Below, one piece after another: positions 1 through 7,157 of a stretch of DNA of 64,000 nt. The stretch's first letter is position 1, and every line of letters begins with the position of its first letter. Under the pieces are notes generated by a model. The model did no database searches and was not told where the DNA came from. It saw only the letters and a program-made list of their open reading frames with translations. Origin of the DNA: Euryarchaeota archaeon UBA130 (GTDB taxonomy: Archaea > Thermoplasmatota > Poseidoniia > Poseidoniales > Thalassarchaeaceae). The translations under genes and the position numbers were made by a program. The stretch covers positions 1 through 64,000 of the forward strand of contig DAVY01000020.1 in NCBI GenBank assembly GCA_002505775.1, read 5' to 3'.

Positions 1-930
1 GGTCAAGGCCAAGGTCAGGGCCAGCAAGGTCAGGGCCAGGATCAGGGTTCACAATCAGGCCAGGACGGTCAGCAGGGCCAGAACGACGAACAAGGTCAGC
101 AGGGTCAACAGCAAGATAACGGACAAGGACAGCAGCAGCAAGGTGGCGAACAGAGTGGCCAGCAAGGCGACCAAGAGAGCCAAGATCAGAACGGTAACAA
201 CCAGAATGGTCAGAACCAGCAGCAACAGGGTCAGACCCAAGGCGATAGCCAAGGGCAACAGACTCAGCAGTCCGACCAGCAGCAAAACCAGCAGCTCGAC
301 AACCAGAACCAAAATGGAGAGAACGACAACGACGGTGATGGAATTCCTGATGACTTGGATAATGACGATGACAACGATGGCATCCCAGACTCCCAAGACT
401 CAAGTCCGGAAGACCATGACAACGATGGTATCGATGATGCGGATGATGATGACGATGATGGTGACGGAATTGACGACCAAGACGAAGTCGATGACGGAAA
501 CCCCAACACGGACATCTATGACCACGACAACGACGGCATCCCTGACAACCTGGATTTCGACATCGACAATGACGGTATCGACAACTGGAACGACATTGGA
601 CCTAACGGCGAGGACTACTCGCGCGATCATGACAATGACGGGCTAAATGACGGTATCGACACTGATGATGATAACGATGACATCCTGGATGTTGATGAAG
701 CCGATGGCGTTGTTGGTGTATGGAGGTACGATCATGACAATGACGGACTTACAGACAGCTTCGACAACGATGACGATAACGACGGTCTATCAGATTGGTT
801 TGAGCAGAACGACGGTTGGGACATGACTGGTCAATTTGACCACGACAACGACGGCATCCCAGATCATCTAGATGATGACGACGATGGTGACGGAATCCCT
901 GACGATTTAGAGAACAGTGACTTGATTTAG
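1..930 (+). CDS. secreted or surface Asp-rich (TSP3-like) repeat protein, C-terminal part
   Basis: The reading frame is open from the first base, so the N-terminus lies outside the window; it ends at TAG 928-930. Window residues 1 to about 105 are almost only Gln, Gly, Asn, Asp and Ser (a disordered, prion-like linker). From about residue 106 to the end it is a series of Asp-rich units of the form DxDxDGxxD, including five copies of DHDNDG. Such units resemble thrombospondin type 3 calcium-binding loops, so a calcium-dependent extracellular role is inferred. No C-terminal anchor is present, so anchoring or export must come from the missing part. A second protein with this repeat type lies at 33.9-36.05 kb. 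Confidence 0.8.
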   Translation, partial: GQGQGQGQQGQGQDQGSQSGQDGQQGQNDEQGQQGQQQDNGQGQQQQGGEQSGQQGDQESQDQNGNNQNGQNQQQQGQTQGDSQGQQTQQSDQQQNQQLDNQNQNGENDNDGDGIPDDLDNDDDNDGIPDSQDSSPEDHDNDGIDDADDDDDDGDGIDDQDEVDDGNPNTDIYDHDNDGIPDNLDFDIDNDGIDNWNDIGPNGEDYSRDHDNDGLNDGIDTDDDNDDILDVDEADGVVGVWRYDHDNDGLTDSFDNDDDNDGLSDWFEQNDGWDMTGQFDHDNDGIPDHLDDDDDGDGIPDDLENSDLI

Positions 931-979
931 AACTGTAATCTTCGTTCGGCCCGCTGGCTAAATGCTGGTGGAGACAGGG

Positions 980-1009
980 CACTTCTGGGGCATTACAGTC
1001 CCAGAAGTG
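980..1009. terminator. hairpin between convergent genes
   Basis: A perfect 10-bp inverted repeat (CACTTCTGGG at 980-989, CCCAGAAGTG at 1000-1009) with a 10-nt loop lies between the stops of the repeat protein and fen. Its place between two converging genes suggests a bidirectional 3'-end structure. No strong U-tract follows, so true terminator function is inference. Confidence 0.5.
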
Positions 1010-1019
1010 TCCGCAAATT

Positions 1020-2027
1020 TCAGAAATCGAACAATGTGGGTCGGCTCTTTGACCTCAGTTTACCCACTGAGCTCAGCCTATCGAAAGCCCTTTTCATACG
1101 AGAATCACTGAATCCTCTCTCAATTTGTAGAAACTGAATCAAATCCTCTTCCACTGCTTGTCTCGATTGGGGTATTGGATCTTCGGCAATAGGGTGGCTA
1201 TGGAATAGCGATCTGATCTCATCTAAATTATCTGGAAGATCGAATCCCTTGAAGGATGAGACAGATTCCATGTTACCATGCTCCTTTATCAGCTTCAGTC
1301 CTGTTTTGGGACCTATTCCCTTTATGCCTGGATGAAAGTCAGTTCCTATCATTATCCCTAAGTCAACTAGCTGATCGTAGGTAATCTGTAATTCTTCGAG
1401 CATTATTTCCAATGAAATCATCTCAGCCTGCATCATTCTACCAAACTTTCTGGTTCCGTGTGCAGTCAGGTTCCTAATCATCACGGGCGCCCCGTAGAGT
1501 AGTGTATCCCAGTCTTGACTTGCAACAGCCCCGACTTCTCCTCTCCTGCACATGACGGCGGCGGCTCCTTCCGCCTCCATTGGCGCTTCAATCCAGACCA
1601 GCCCCATACAATCAAAGAGACGTTTTGTCTCAGATACCATCTCGGGTGTGAACTCTGCGGTCTGTGGCCCCAGTTTCTTGGCTCGAGAAAGGTCCCCAGC
1701 ACTGATTGCTTCTTCCCACCTAGCCTTGGCCTCAACCTTCCTTGACTTTCTATCATCCAAGGTAGCCCGTTTCAAGTCATGCGGCCTTCCATCGAAAACA
1801 AAGACCGGGTCTATGCCCTCAGAAACAAGAATCGAGGCCCTGTCCAGAAATCCCATCAGATGGGAGACTGGTTTACCTTCATACGATAGCGGCTTACCAT
1901 CATCTCCTGTCATCGATGTGATAAATTGATATGCATTCAAGAAGACATCTACAGCTACCTTCTGTCCAGATAAGTCACTAATCTCAATTGGTTTGGCCGG
2001 AGCTAGATCCTTCAAATTACACCCCAT
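1020..2027 (-). CDS. fen: flap endonuclease 1 (FEN-1)
   Basis: FEN-1 cleaves 5' flaps during Okazaki fragment maturation and long-patch repair. The 335-residue length is normal. Metal ligands of the family are visible: D27 (VDVF), D79 (FVFDGRP), E151/E153 (MEAEGAAA), D172/D174 (SQDWD) and D230 (GTDFHPG), followed by the helix-hairpin-helix segment GIKGIGPKTG. The C-terminus SRPTLFDF resembles a PCNA-interacting (PIP) peptide with Arg in place of the first Gln. The start ATG at 2027 is divergent from the methyltransferase gene, with 76 bp between the two start codons. Confidence 0.95.
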   Translation of the reverse strand: MGCNLKDLAPAKPIEISDLSGQKVAVDVFLNAYQFITSMTGDDGKPLSYEGKPVSHLMGFLDRASILVSEGIDPVFVFDGRPHDLKRATLDDRKSRKVEAKARWEEAISAGDLSRAKKLGPQTAEFTPEMVSETKRLFDCMGLVWIEAPMEAEGAAAVMCRRGEVGAVASQDWDTLLYGAPVMIRNLTAHGTRKFGRMMQAEMISLEIMLEELQITYDQLVDLGIMIGTDFHPGIKGIGPKTGLKLIKEHGNMESVSSFKGFDLPDNLDEIRSLFHSHPIAEDPIPQSRQAVEEDLIQFLQIERGFSDSRMKRAFDRLSSVGKLRSKSRPTLFDF

Positions 2028-2103
2028 AACCTACGCTCCTGACACTTGCGGTAATGTCAAGGCATTTAGGGTTGAAGTTTTGGTAAGTGGCTGGAGGAGG
2101 AGG

Positions 2104-3237
2104 ATGGGGCGCTTCGCACTTCTCGGAATGGGATGGCATTCTTGGCTCTTCAGGGAGGAAATGATGGCCATAGTTGGGGAGGTAGACCTCCTTCATCCTC
2201 GGGTAGTTTCCTGTAAAATTGAAGCTGAAACATTGGGAAGATTATCTGGATCAGCTCTTCTGGATGAAGTACTTATCTTTGGAGGATGTCATGAGCTGAA
2301 TGACTCACCTGAGGAACATGAGCACCTTTTCAGTGAGATTGCAGACTGGGCTATGAATTCAATGGGCGAGGGAAGCTTTGCGATTCGGACTAGGAAAATT
2401 GGTGAGCTTCCTGACTCTCTGAGCAGCAGGGCCTTCGAAAGATCCATCGGGAAGCATGTCGCTAATCACGATAGAATTGTTGACCTCGAAAGCCCGGAAA
2501 ATGAAGTAGTGGTGATTATTGCTGGTTCTAATGAAATTAACTCCCATCCGGAGCCAATCCCATTCTCAGGGACTATGATAATATGGGGAATCAAGGAAAT
2601 GAGCTGGGAGAAAGAGGACTTCTCAGGGAGATCTCCTACAGAGAGGCCTTTCTTCAAGCCCGTCTCACTTGAACCACGTCAGGCCAGGCTTCTGATATCA
2701 CTCTCCAATGTAAAGGGTAGAGAATTGAAGGCGATAATAGATCCATTTTGCGGTACTGGAGGTATTGCCATAGAGGGTTGCTTGCAAGACATTGAGGTTC
2801 TAGCAAGTGACCTTGACTCTAGAATGGTTGAAGGAACCATCTCCAACCTCAAGTGGCTGGGAAAGAAAAGCACTGTCCAAAAATATGACGCATCTGAAAT
2901 CTTCAATCTCTGGGGCGAGCGTGAAGGCTCTTCTTTTGTTTTTGATCCGCCCTATGGGCGTAGTTCATGGAGATCCGATGACTCGATAGAGGTCTTTCTT
3001 AGTACCCTTAGGGAAGCGAGAAAAATTGACCCTGCAGGAGTCGTTTCTACAATGTTGCCTGCTGGTCCCGAGGCCTTGACGAAGGCGAGCCTAAGACAAG
3101 CTGTTGTGATGGGAAGACCATGGTCTGAATTGGAGTCTGAGATAGAGAGTATTGGATGGAGGGTTCATCTGTTATGCCCTGTTAGAGTTCACAGAAGTCT
3201 CGTGAGAGTTATCGCAGTCTTCCATCCGTCGGATTGA
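2104..3237 (+). CDS. tRNA (guanine-N2) methyltransferase, Trm-G10/TRM11 type
   Basis: A SAM-dependent methyltransferase with the AdoMet motif DPFCGTGG near residue 213 and the catalytic DPPYGR motif near residue 281, the signature of the archaeal Trm-G10 (m2G/m2,2G at tRNA position 10) and TRM11 families. The N-terminal ~170 residues should be the THUMP-type tRNA-binding part, only weakly recognisable. The start is set at ATG 2104, immediately after a GGAGGAGGAGG purine tract; a TTG at 1993 in the same frame would overlap fen and add a non-homologous tail. tRNA-Arg follows 26 nt after the stop. Confidence 0.8.
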   Translation: MGRFALLGMGWHSWLFREEMMAIVGEVDLLHPRVVSCKIEAETLGRLSGSALLDEVLIFGGCHELNDSPEEHEHLFSEIADWAMNSMGEGSFAIRTRKIGELPDSLSSRAFERSIGKHVANHDRIVDLESPENEVVVIIAGSNEINSHPEPIPFSGTMIIWGIKEMSWEKEDFSGRSPTERPFFKPVSLEPRQARLLISLSNVKGRELKAIIDPFCGTGGIAIEGCLQDIEVLASDLDSRMVEGTISNLKWLGKKSTVQKYDASEIFNLWGEREGSSFVFDPPYGRSSWRSDDSIEVFLSTLREARKIDPAGVVSTMLPAGPEALTKASLRQAVVMGRPWSELESEIESIGWRVHLLCPVRVHRSLVRVIAVFHPSD

Positions 3238-3263
3238 AAATGTAAGAGCTATCGTGAGTAACT

Positions 3264-3340
3264 GGGCGATTGGTGTAGTCTGGATATCATCGGGCGCTTC
3301 GGACGCTTGGACACGGGTTCGAATCCTGTATCGCCCACCA
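3264..3340 (+). tRNA. tRNA-Arg (anticodon TCG)
   Basis: Acceptor stem GGGCGAT pairs with ATCGCCC (3330-3336). The anticodon stem GGGCG/CGCTT encloses loop CTTCGGA, giving anticodon TCG. The T-arm is ACGGG-TTCGAAT-CCTGT and the variable loop is short. Discriminator A is at 3337 and CCA (3338-3340) is encoded. No intron is seen. Confidence 0.93.
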
Positions 3341-3362
3341 TACTTAGACCTGGGATGGAAAT

Positions 3363-4442
3363 CTAATGATTTTTCTTCCATCTCGTTATGACATCCCCCC
3401 CAGATTCAAACTCCTCGTATTTCACAAGACCGGATTCAACGAGGAGTTCTTCATTGAACGGGAGCCTTCCTCCTACGAGCTCCAAAGGAGATTTACACAA
3501 CTGGGCGAAGTCCACTTCCCCATCGTTCAGGAACCTTGTCCATGTATCAGACCCGCCCTCGATAAGCACTGACTGGATACCCCTGTCCCCTAACATATCC
3601 AATATTTTTGAAACTGGAATTTCTCCGTCCTCAGCAAGTATGACTCTCTCAACATGAGAAGGGTCAATATTGACATCTGGCTCAACTCCATGAATTAGCA
3701 AGGTCATGGCCTCTCCGTCAGACATCACCTTACAATCCTCAGGAATTCTGCATTTTGGGTCTATGATAACTCGTAAGGGCTGTTCCCTGGGACCGATGTC
3801 TGGACCTCTTACGGTAAGAGCTGGATCGTCTCTTATCACTGTGTTAATCCCAACTAGAATAGCCATTGAGTCTGCTCTTAGGTCATGTGCGAGCCTCAAT
3901 GATTCTTCGGACGTGAACCTTGATGATTCGATGCTAGAGTCACAATCCGTATTCCCATTGCAGTCAGTAGCCGCCTTCAACAATACCATCGGCCTCCTTT
4001 TATCGCACCAGTGCATGAATGGTCCCATCTGTTCAATGCATTCATTTTCCAGCGAGCCAGTACTTACAGAAACTCCATTTTCAATTAGTGAATTAGCACC
4101 ATCCCCACGAACGGTTGGATTGGGATCTAATGCCCCTATGACCACTCTTTCTATTCCTGCCCAGAGTAGTGCTTCCGTACACGGAGGGGTTCTTCCGAAG
4201 TGATTACACGGCTCCAGTGTAACATATGCGGTACTCCCCTGTGTCTCTACACCCCTGGACTCGGCATCTGCAATCGCCATCTGCTCTGCGTGAAGGCCCC
4301 CTATGTGATCGTGCCACCCTTCTGCTATCACCTCTCCGTCCCTCACGAGTACGCACCCGACTCTAGGGTTCGGCATGACCCTGTATCCACCTCTAGACCC
4401 GAGGTCTAAAGCGAGCCTCATAAATCGGTCATCATGGTCCAT
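3363..4442 (-). CDS. ribD: bifunctional riboflavin deaminase/reductase RibD
   Basis: Riboflavin biosynthesis: deamination of the diaminopyrimidine intermediate, then reduction of the ribosyl side chain. Residues 1-145 form the CMP/dCMP-deaminase-type zinc domain, with H51-A-E53 and the PCNHFGRTPPC cysteines (C79, C88) as zinc ligands. Residues ~150-359 are the DHFR-like reductase, opening with RPMVLLKAA and holding VGINTVIRDDP and LIEGGSDTW. The fused two-domain form at 359 aa is the bacterial arrangement; most archaea use a stand-alone reductase. ATG start at 4442; the gene converges on tRNA-Arg with a 22-nt gap. Confidence 0.93.
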   Translation of the reverse strand: MDHDDRFMRLALDLGSRGGYRVMPNPRVGCVLVRDGEVIAEGWHDHIGGLHAEQMAIADAESRGVETQGSTAYVTLEPCNHFGRTPPCTEALLWAGIERVVIGALDPNPTVRGDGANSLIENGVSVSTGSLENECIEQMGPFMHWCDKRRPMVLLKAATDCNGNTDCDSSIESSRFTSEESLRLAHDLRADSMAILVGINTVIRDDPALTVRGPDIGPREQPLRVIIDPKCRIPEDCKVMSDGEAMTLLIHGVEPDVNIDPSHVERVILAEDGEIPVSKILDMLGDRGIQSVLIEGGSDTWTRFLNDGEVDFAQLCKSPLELVGGRLPFNEELLVESGLVKYEEFESGGDVITRWKKNH

Positions 4443-4522
4443 TGCTGAATTAACGCGGTACCATCTTCGATATCATACCTTGCTTCGGCAGTATTGAAGT
4501 CCGATGCTGTTGCTCAGGCACC

Positions 4523-5557
4523 GTGGCACGAGTAGCCTGCATAGTCAACCCCAACGCAAGAGACGGTAAACTTGGGAAGAATTTCCCGAAAGTAGAGGAT
4601 GCTCTGAGATCTTCTGGAATAGAATTCGATATATTCATGACAAGCGGGAAAGGACATGCAATTGAAATATCGAGCGATCTTAGAGAAAGTGACTATGACT
4701 TGATAGTGGCAGTAGGCGGGGACGGTACAGTACATGAAGTTGCGAATGGGATTCGTGGCTCCGATAAACGCCTTGGAATTATTCCTATGGGGAATGGCGA
4801 TGACTTTGCCAGAGCTATAGGAATTCCTCTCAACGACTTAGAAGGAGCTGTTTCCCTCCTAAAGGGCGGTTCCGACTACTCGGTCGGGGGAATAAGAGTT
4901 GAAGGTTTGAGAGCTCCTGAGCATCCAGGAGTACCATCACCAAAGCACTATCCGGTTACAGGGGAGCCTTCCAGAGATGAGAATCTAGTTCGCTGGAGTT
5001 TTCTTGAGTGTGATGGGGGCGTAACATCTTCTATCAATAGGATGAAAGACGAGGGAAAATTCTCTTGGATCAGCGGTCAGAAGAAGTATACCGCCCTAGC
5101 AGTGAAGGCTATTCTTACGTGGAAGAGTCAGATGGCATGGATAAGGGTGGATGATGGGCCTGGTAGGAAGGTGGACCTAACAGGTCTTTTCGCTATGATG
5201 CAAGCTGAGACTTTTGGAGGAGGGTATAGGGTAGCTCCAGGAATGCATCCCTTCGGAGATAGTTCGAGAATAATCTTGGGATTCGGTCTATCAAAGACCC
5301 AGATGCTGTTAGTGATGGGGCCATTGGAGAAAGGAAAGCATGTGGGGAAATGGGGGAAGATATCCATGGAGCCATGTAAGACCTTCGAGATTAGGGCGCT
5401 CGATGAGGATGGTGAACCAACACTTGAGAATGGACATGATCCCCCTCTCTACATCAGTCTGGATGGGGAGATATCAATGACCACTCCAGTAAAATTTGAT
5501 TTCCATTCGAATGTCTTGAATGTTCGTGGCGGGAATAATCCGCCTAACGTCCATTGA
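4523..5557 (+). CDS. diacylglycerol/sphingosine-kinase-like lipid kinase
   Basis: A DAGK-catalytic-domain protein of 344 aa. The N-terminus CIVNPNARDGK and the nucleotide-binding motif VGGDGTVHEVANG (about residues 70-82), followed by GIIPMGNGDDFAR, are characteristic of the DgkB/LCB5/YegS superfamily. The substrate is a lipid alcohol, probably an archaeal isoprenoid lipid precursor, but this cannot be read from sequence. The start is GTG 4523 with no clear Shine-Dalgarno. A G-rich insertion around residues 135-170 (EHPGVPSPKHYP) is unusual for the fold. The stop lies 7 nt from the 3' end of tRNA-Ser on the other strand. Confidence 0.82.
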   Translation: MARVACIVNPNARDGKLGKNFPKVEDALRSSGIEFDIFMTSGKGHAIEISSDLRESDYDLIVAVGGDGTVHEVANGIRGSDKRLGIIPMGNGDDFARAIGIPLNDLEGAVSLLKGGSDYSVGGIRVEGLRAPEHPGVPSPKHYPVTGEPSRDENLVRWSFLECDGGVTSSINRMKDEGKFSWISGQKKYTALAVKAILTWKSQMAWIRVDDGPGRKVDLTGLFAMMQAETFGGGYRVAPGMHPFGDSSRIILGFGLSKTQMLLVMGPLEKGKHVGKWGKISMEPCKTFEIRALDEDGEPTLENGHDPPLYISLDGEISMTTPVKFDFHSNVLNVRGGNNPPNVH

Positions 5558-5564
5558 GTTTTGA

Positions 5565-5650
5565 TGGCGCAGACGGAGAGATTTGAACTCCCGAGTCACT
5601 AGGACACCGGATTTCAAATCCGGCGCAATACCAGGCTATGCGACGTCTGC
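5565..5650 (-). tRNA. tRNA-Ser (anticodon TGA)
   Basis: Read on the minus strand, acceptor GCAGACG (from 5650) pairs with CGTCTGC. The anticodon stem CCGGA/TCCGG encloses TTTGAAA, giving anticodon TGA. A long variable arm (TGTCCTAGTGACTCG) marks a class II tRNA, and the T-loop is TTCAAAT. Discriminator G at 5568 and CCA at 5567-5565 are encoded. Confidence 0.93.
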
Positions 5651-5690
5651 TACGCCCTTCCGAATAGGTCTTTCAAATGAAACCTTTCTA

Positions 5691-6038
5691 TCAGTAGGTT
5701 CCAGGTCTACACCACGCTGGGAGGCCGGTTGTGGCTTCAGGGTGAGTCAATCCGATGAATAAGATCATTATGATGATGAAGAATGATGGAAAAAGAGCTG
5801 TGACAGTCAGTATGCCTGAGTCCTCCTCTCCGTATAGATGCATGAATATCAGAGCAATCATTATGAATTTGGGGATTGCTATGACAGTTAGTATCATCAG
5901 AGTATAGTTGCTGAAGACGAAAATCCTCTCATCTGGAAGATGGAATCCGACCGCTACGACTTCTATCAGAGTCAATACCATTAGGCCGATGAAGTTCATC
6001 CAGTATGGGTCTTTTCCAAGTATAGTATAATGCGCCAA
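5691..6038 (-). CDS. cytochrome c oxidase subunit IV-like membrane protein
   Basis: A 115-aa protein with three hydrophobic segments, last gene of the oxidase operon. The second helix carries PKFIMIALIFMHLYGE, which resembles the MxxKxxLVxxxFMHL signature of prokaryotic oxidase subunit IV; the third helix follows directly. The likely role is structural, assisting assembly of the haem-copper oxidase. The start is TTG 6038 preceded by GAGGTGA; the next in-frame Met (residue 14) lies inside the first helix and would remove the N-terminus. The subunit III stop is 9 nt upstream, so the two are co-transcribed. Confidence 0.85.
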   Translation of the reverse strand: MAHYTILGKDPYWMNFIGLMVLTLIEVVAVGFHLPDERIFVFSNYTLMILTVIAIPKFIMIALIFMHLYGEEDSGILTVTALFPSFFIIIMILFIGLTHPEATTGLPAWCRPGTY

Positions 6039-6047
6039 TTTATCACC

Positions 6048-7157
6048 TCAATACAGATAGAAGAACGGGAAGACGATGACCCAAACAAGATCAACAAAGT
6101 GCCAGTAAAGTCCGAAGTATTCTATCGAAACCGCATTTTCAGGGGTATATGCCCCTCTGCTGGCCTTGAATGTCATATAGATGAGTCCGATTATTCCGCC
6201 CAGTACGTGAACTCCATGGGTTCCTGTCGTGACGTAGAAAGTGGAGGCGCTGACCCTGATATTAGCCATCATCTGTCCACCAGAGTGGGTCCCGGCCTCC
6301 ATCATTGCATAAAGCTCAGTATCGTGGGATATCCCATGACCATGATCAGCCAAGTATGCAGTATCGTAGTAGTGGTGTTGGTAGCTGTCTGCGTTGATCA
6401 AGTATCCCTCTGCATACAGTGATTTGATAGTCGTATCTCCATGATTATATTCAGCGAGGAATTCTGGGAGTGGGAATCCTATGAACCACTCAATCATCTT
6501 CAGTGTCAGGAAGAGTATTGCTAGGACTGTTGTAGCTCCTAGATACCTGGTTACTAGCTTGGTCCTAACCTCATGGTCTAGATCCACCTTCTTGGCATAC
6601 CTAAGTGCCTGAACAACGGTGAATGAAGATACTATCAGGGCAAAGGTGTTTATCGCGCCTGGAGCTATGTGGAACCAGGATGAGGCAATTAGATGACCTG
6701 CGGGCTCAAAGCAGGTTACTGATGTGCCCTCTACCCATTGCCCAGACTCGAAAACTGACTCGCAGGATTCTATCCCGAATCTGTACCTCATGTATGTGCT
6801 GAACAGTGATGTGAAAACCATCATCTCAGACATCAAGAAAATCCACATTGAGACCTTTCTGATATCTATTCCTCTGAAGGGGGTTCCGGTCGCCTTGGGT
6901 TCGTATGACCCATCGAATGACATATCCTGCCTCCAGAATATCGTGAGTCCGAACATGACTATCGCAAGTCCAGCGAAAACTACACCAATCGAAGCAGCAT
7001 CGACCATCTCTCCCCATTTGTAGACACCTGCTAGGGAGAACAGGAATATCCCGAATCCGACACTCATGATGAAAGGCGCCCATGAGTTATGAGGCGCTCC
7101 ATGGCTCCAGTCGTGTGGGCCCCATGCACTAGGGTGGTGATCATCATGTACGCTCAA
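6048..7157 (-). CDS. coxC: cytochrome c oxidase subunit III
   Basis: A 369-aa multi-span membrane protein. It ends with the subunit III signature: TGTHGVHVLGG helix, then EYFGLYWHFVDLVW and FPFFYLY. An insertion of about 65 residues between helices (around residues 225-290, rich in His, Tyr and Asp) makes it longer than the usual 200-260 aa and probably forms an outer loop. The N-terminus is His-rich (HDDHHPSAWGPHDW). The start is TTG 7157, whose bases overlap the subunit I stop (TTGA), with GGAGG 7 nt upstream, so translation is probably coupled. Confidence 0.94.
   Translation of the reverse strand: MSVHDDHHPSAWGPHDWSHGAPHNSWAPFIMSVGFGIFLFSLAGVYKWGEMVDAASIGVVFAGLAIVMFGLTIFWRQDMSFDGSYEPKATGTPFRGIDIRKVSMWIFLMSEMMVFTSLFSTYMRYRFGIESCESVFESGQWVEGTSVTCFEPAGHLIASSWFHIAPGAINTFALIVSSFTVVQALRYAKKVDLDHEVRTKLVTRYLGATTVLAILFLTLKMIEWFIGFPLPEFLAEYNHGDTTIKSLYAEGYLINADSYQHHYYDTAYLADHGHGISHDTELYAMMEAGTHSGGQMMANIRVSASTFYVTTGTHGVHVLGGIIGLIYMTFKASRGAYTPENAVSIEYFGLYWHFVDLVWVIVFPFFYLY

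Noticed and set aside
55..515. Long open frames on other strands and frames over the Gln/Asp repeats
   Set aside because: They arise from the repetitive, biased codons of the real frame and give simple Val/Leu/Ile or Ser/Thr/Met strings without any domain.
3264..3340. Intron in tRNA-Arg
   Set aside because: The anticodon arm folds directly with a 7-nt loop; no extra bases after position 37.
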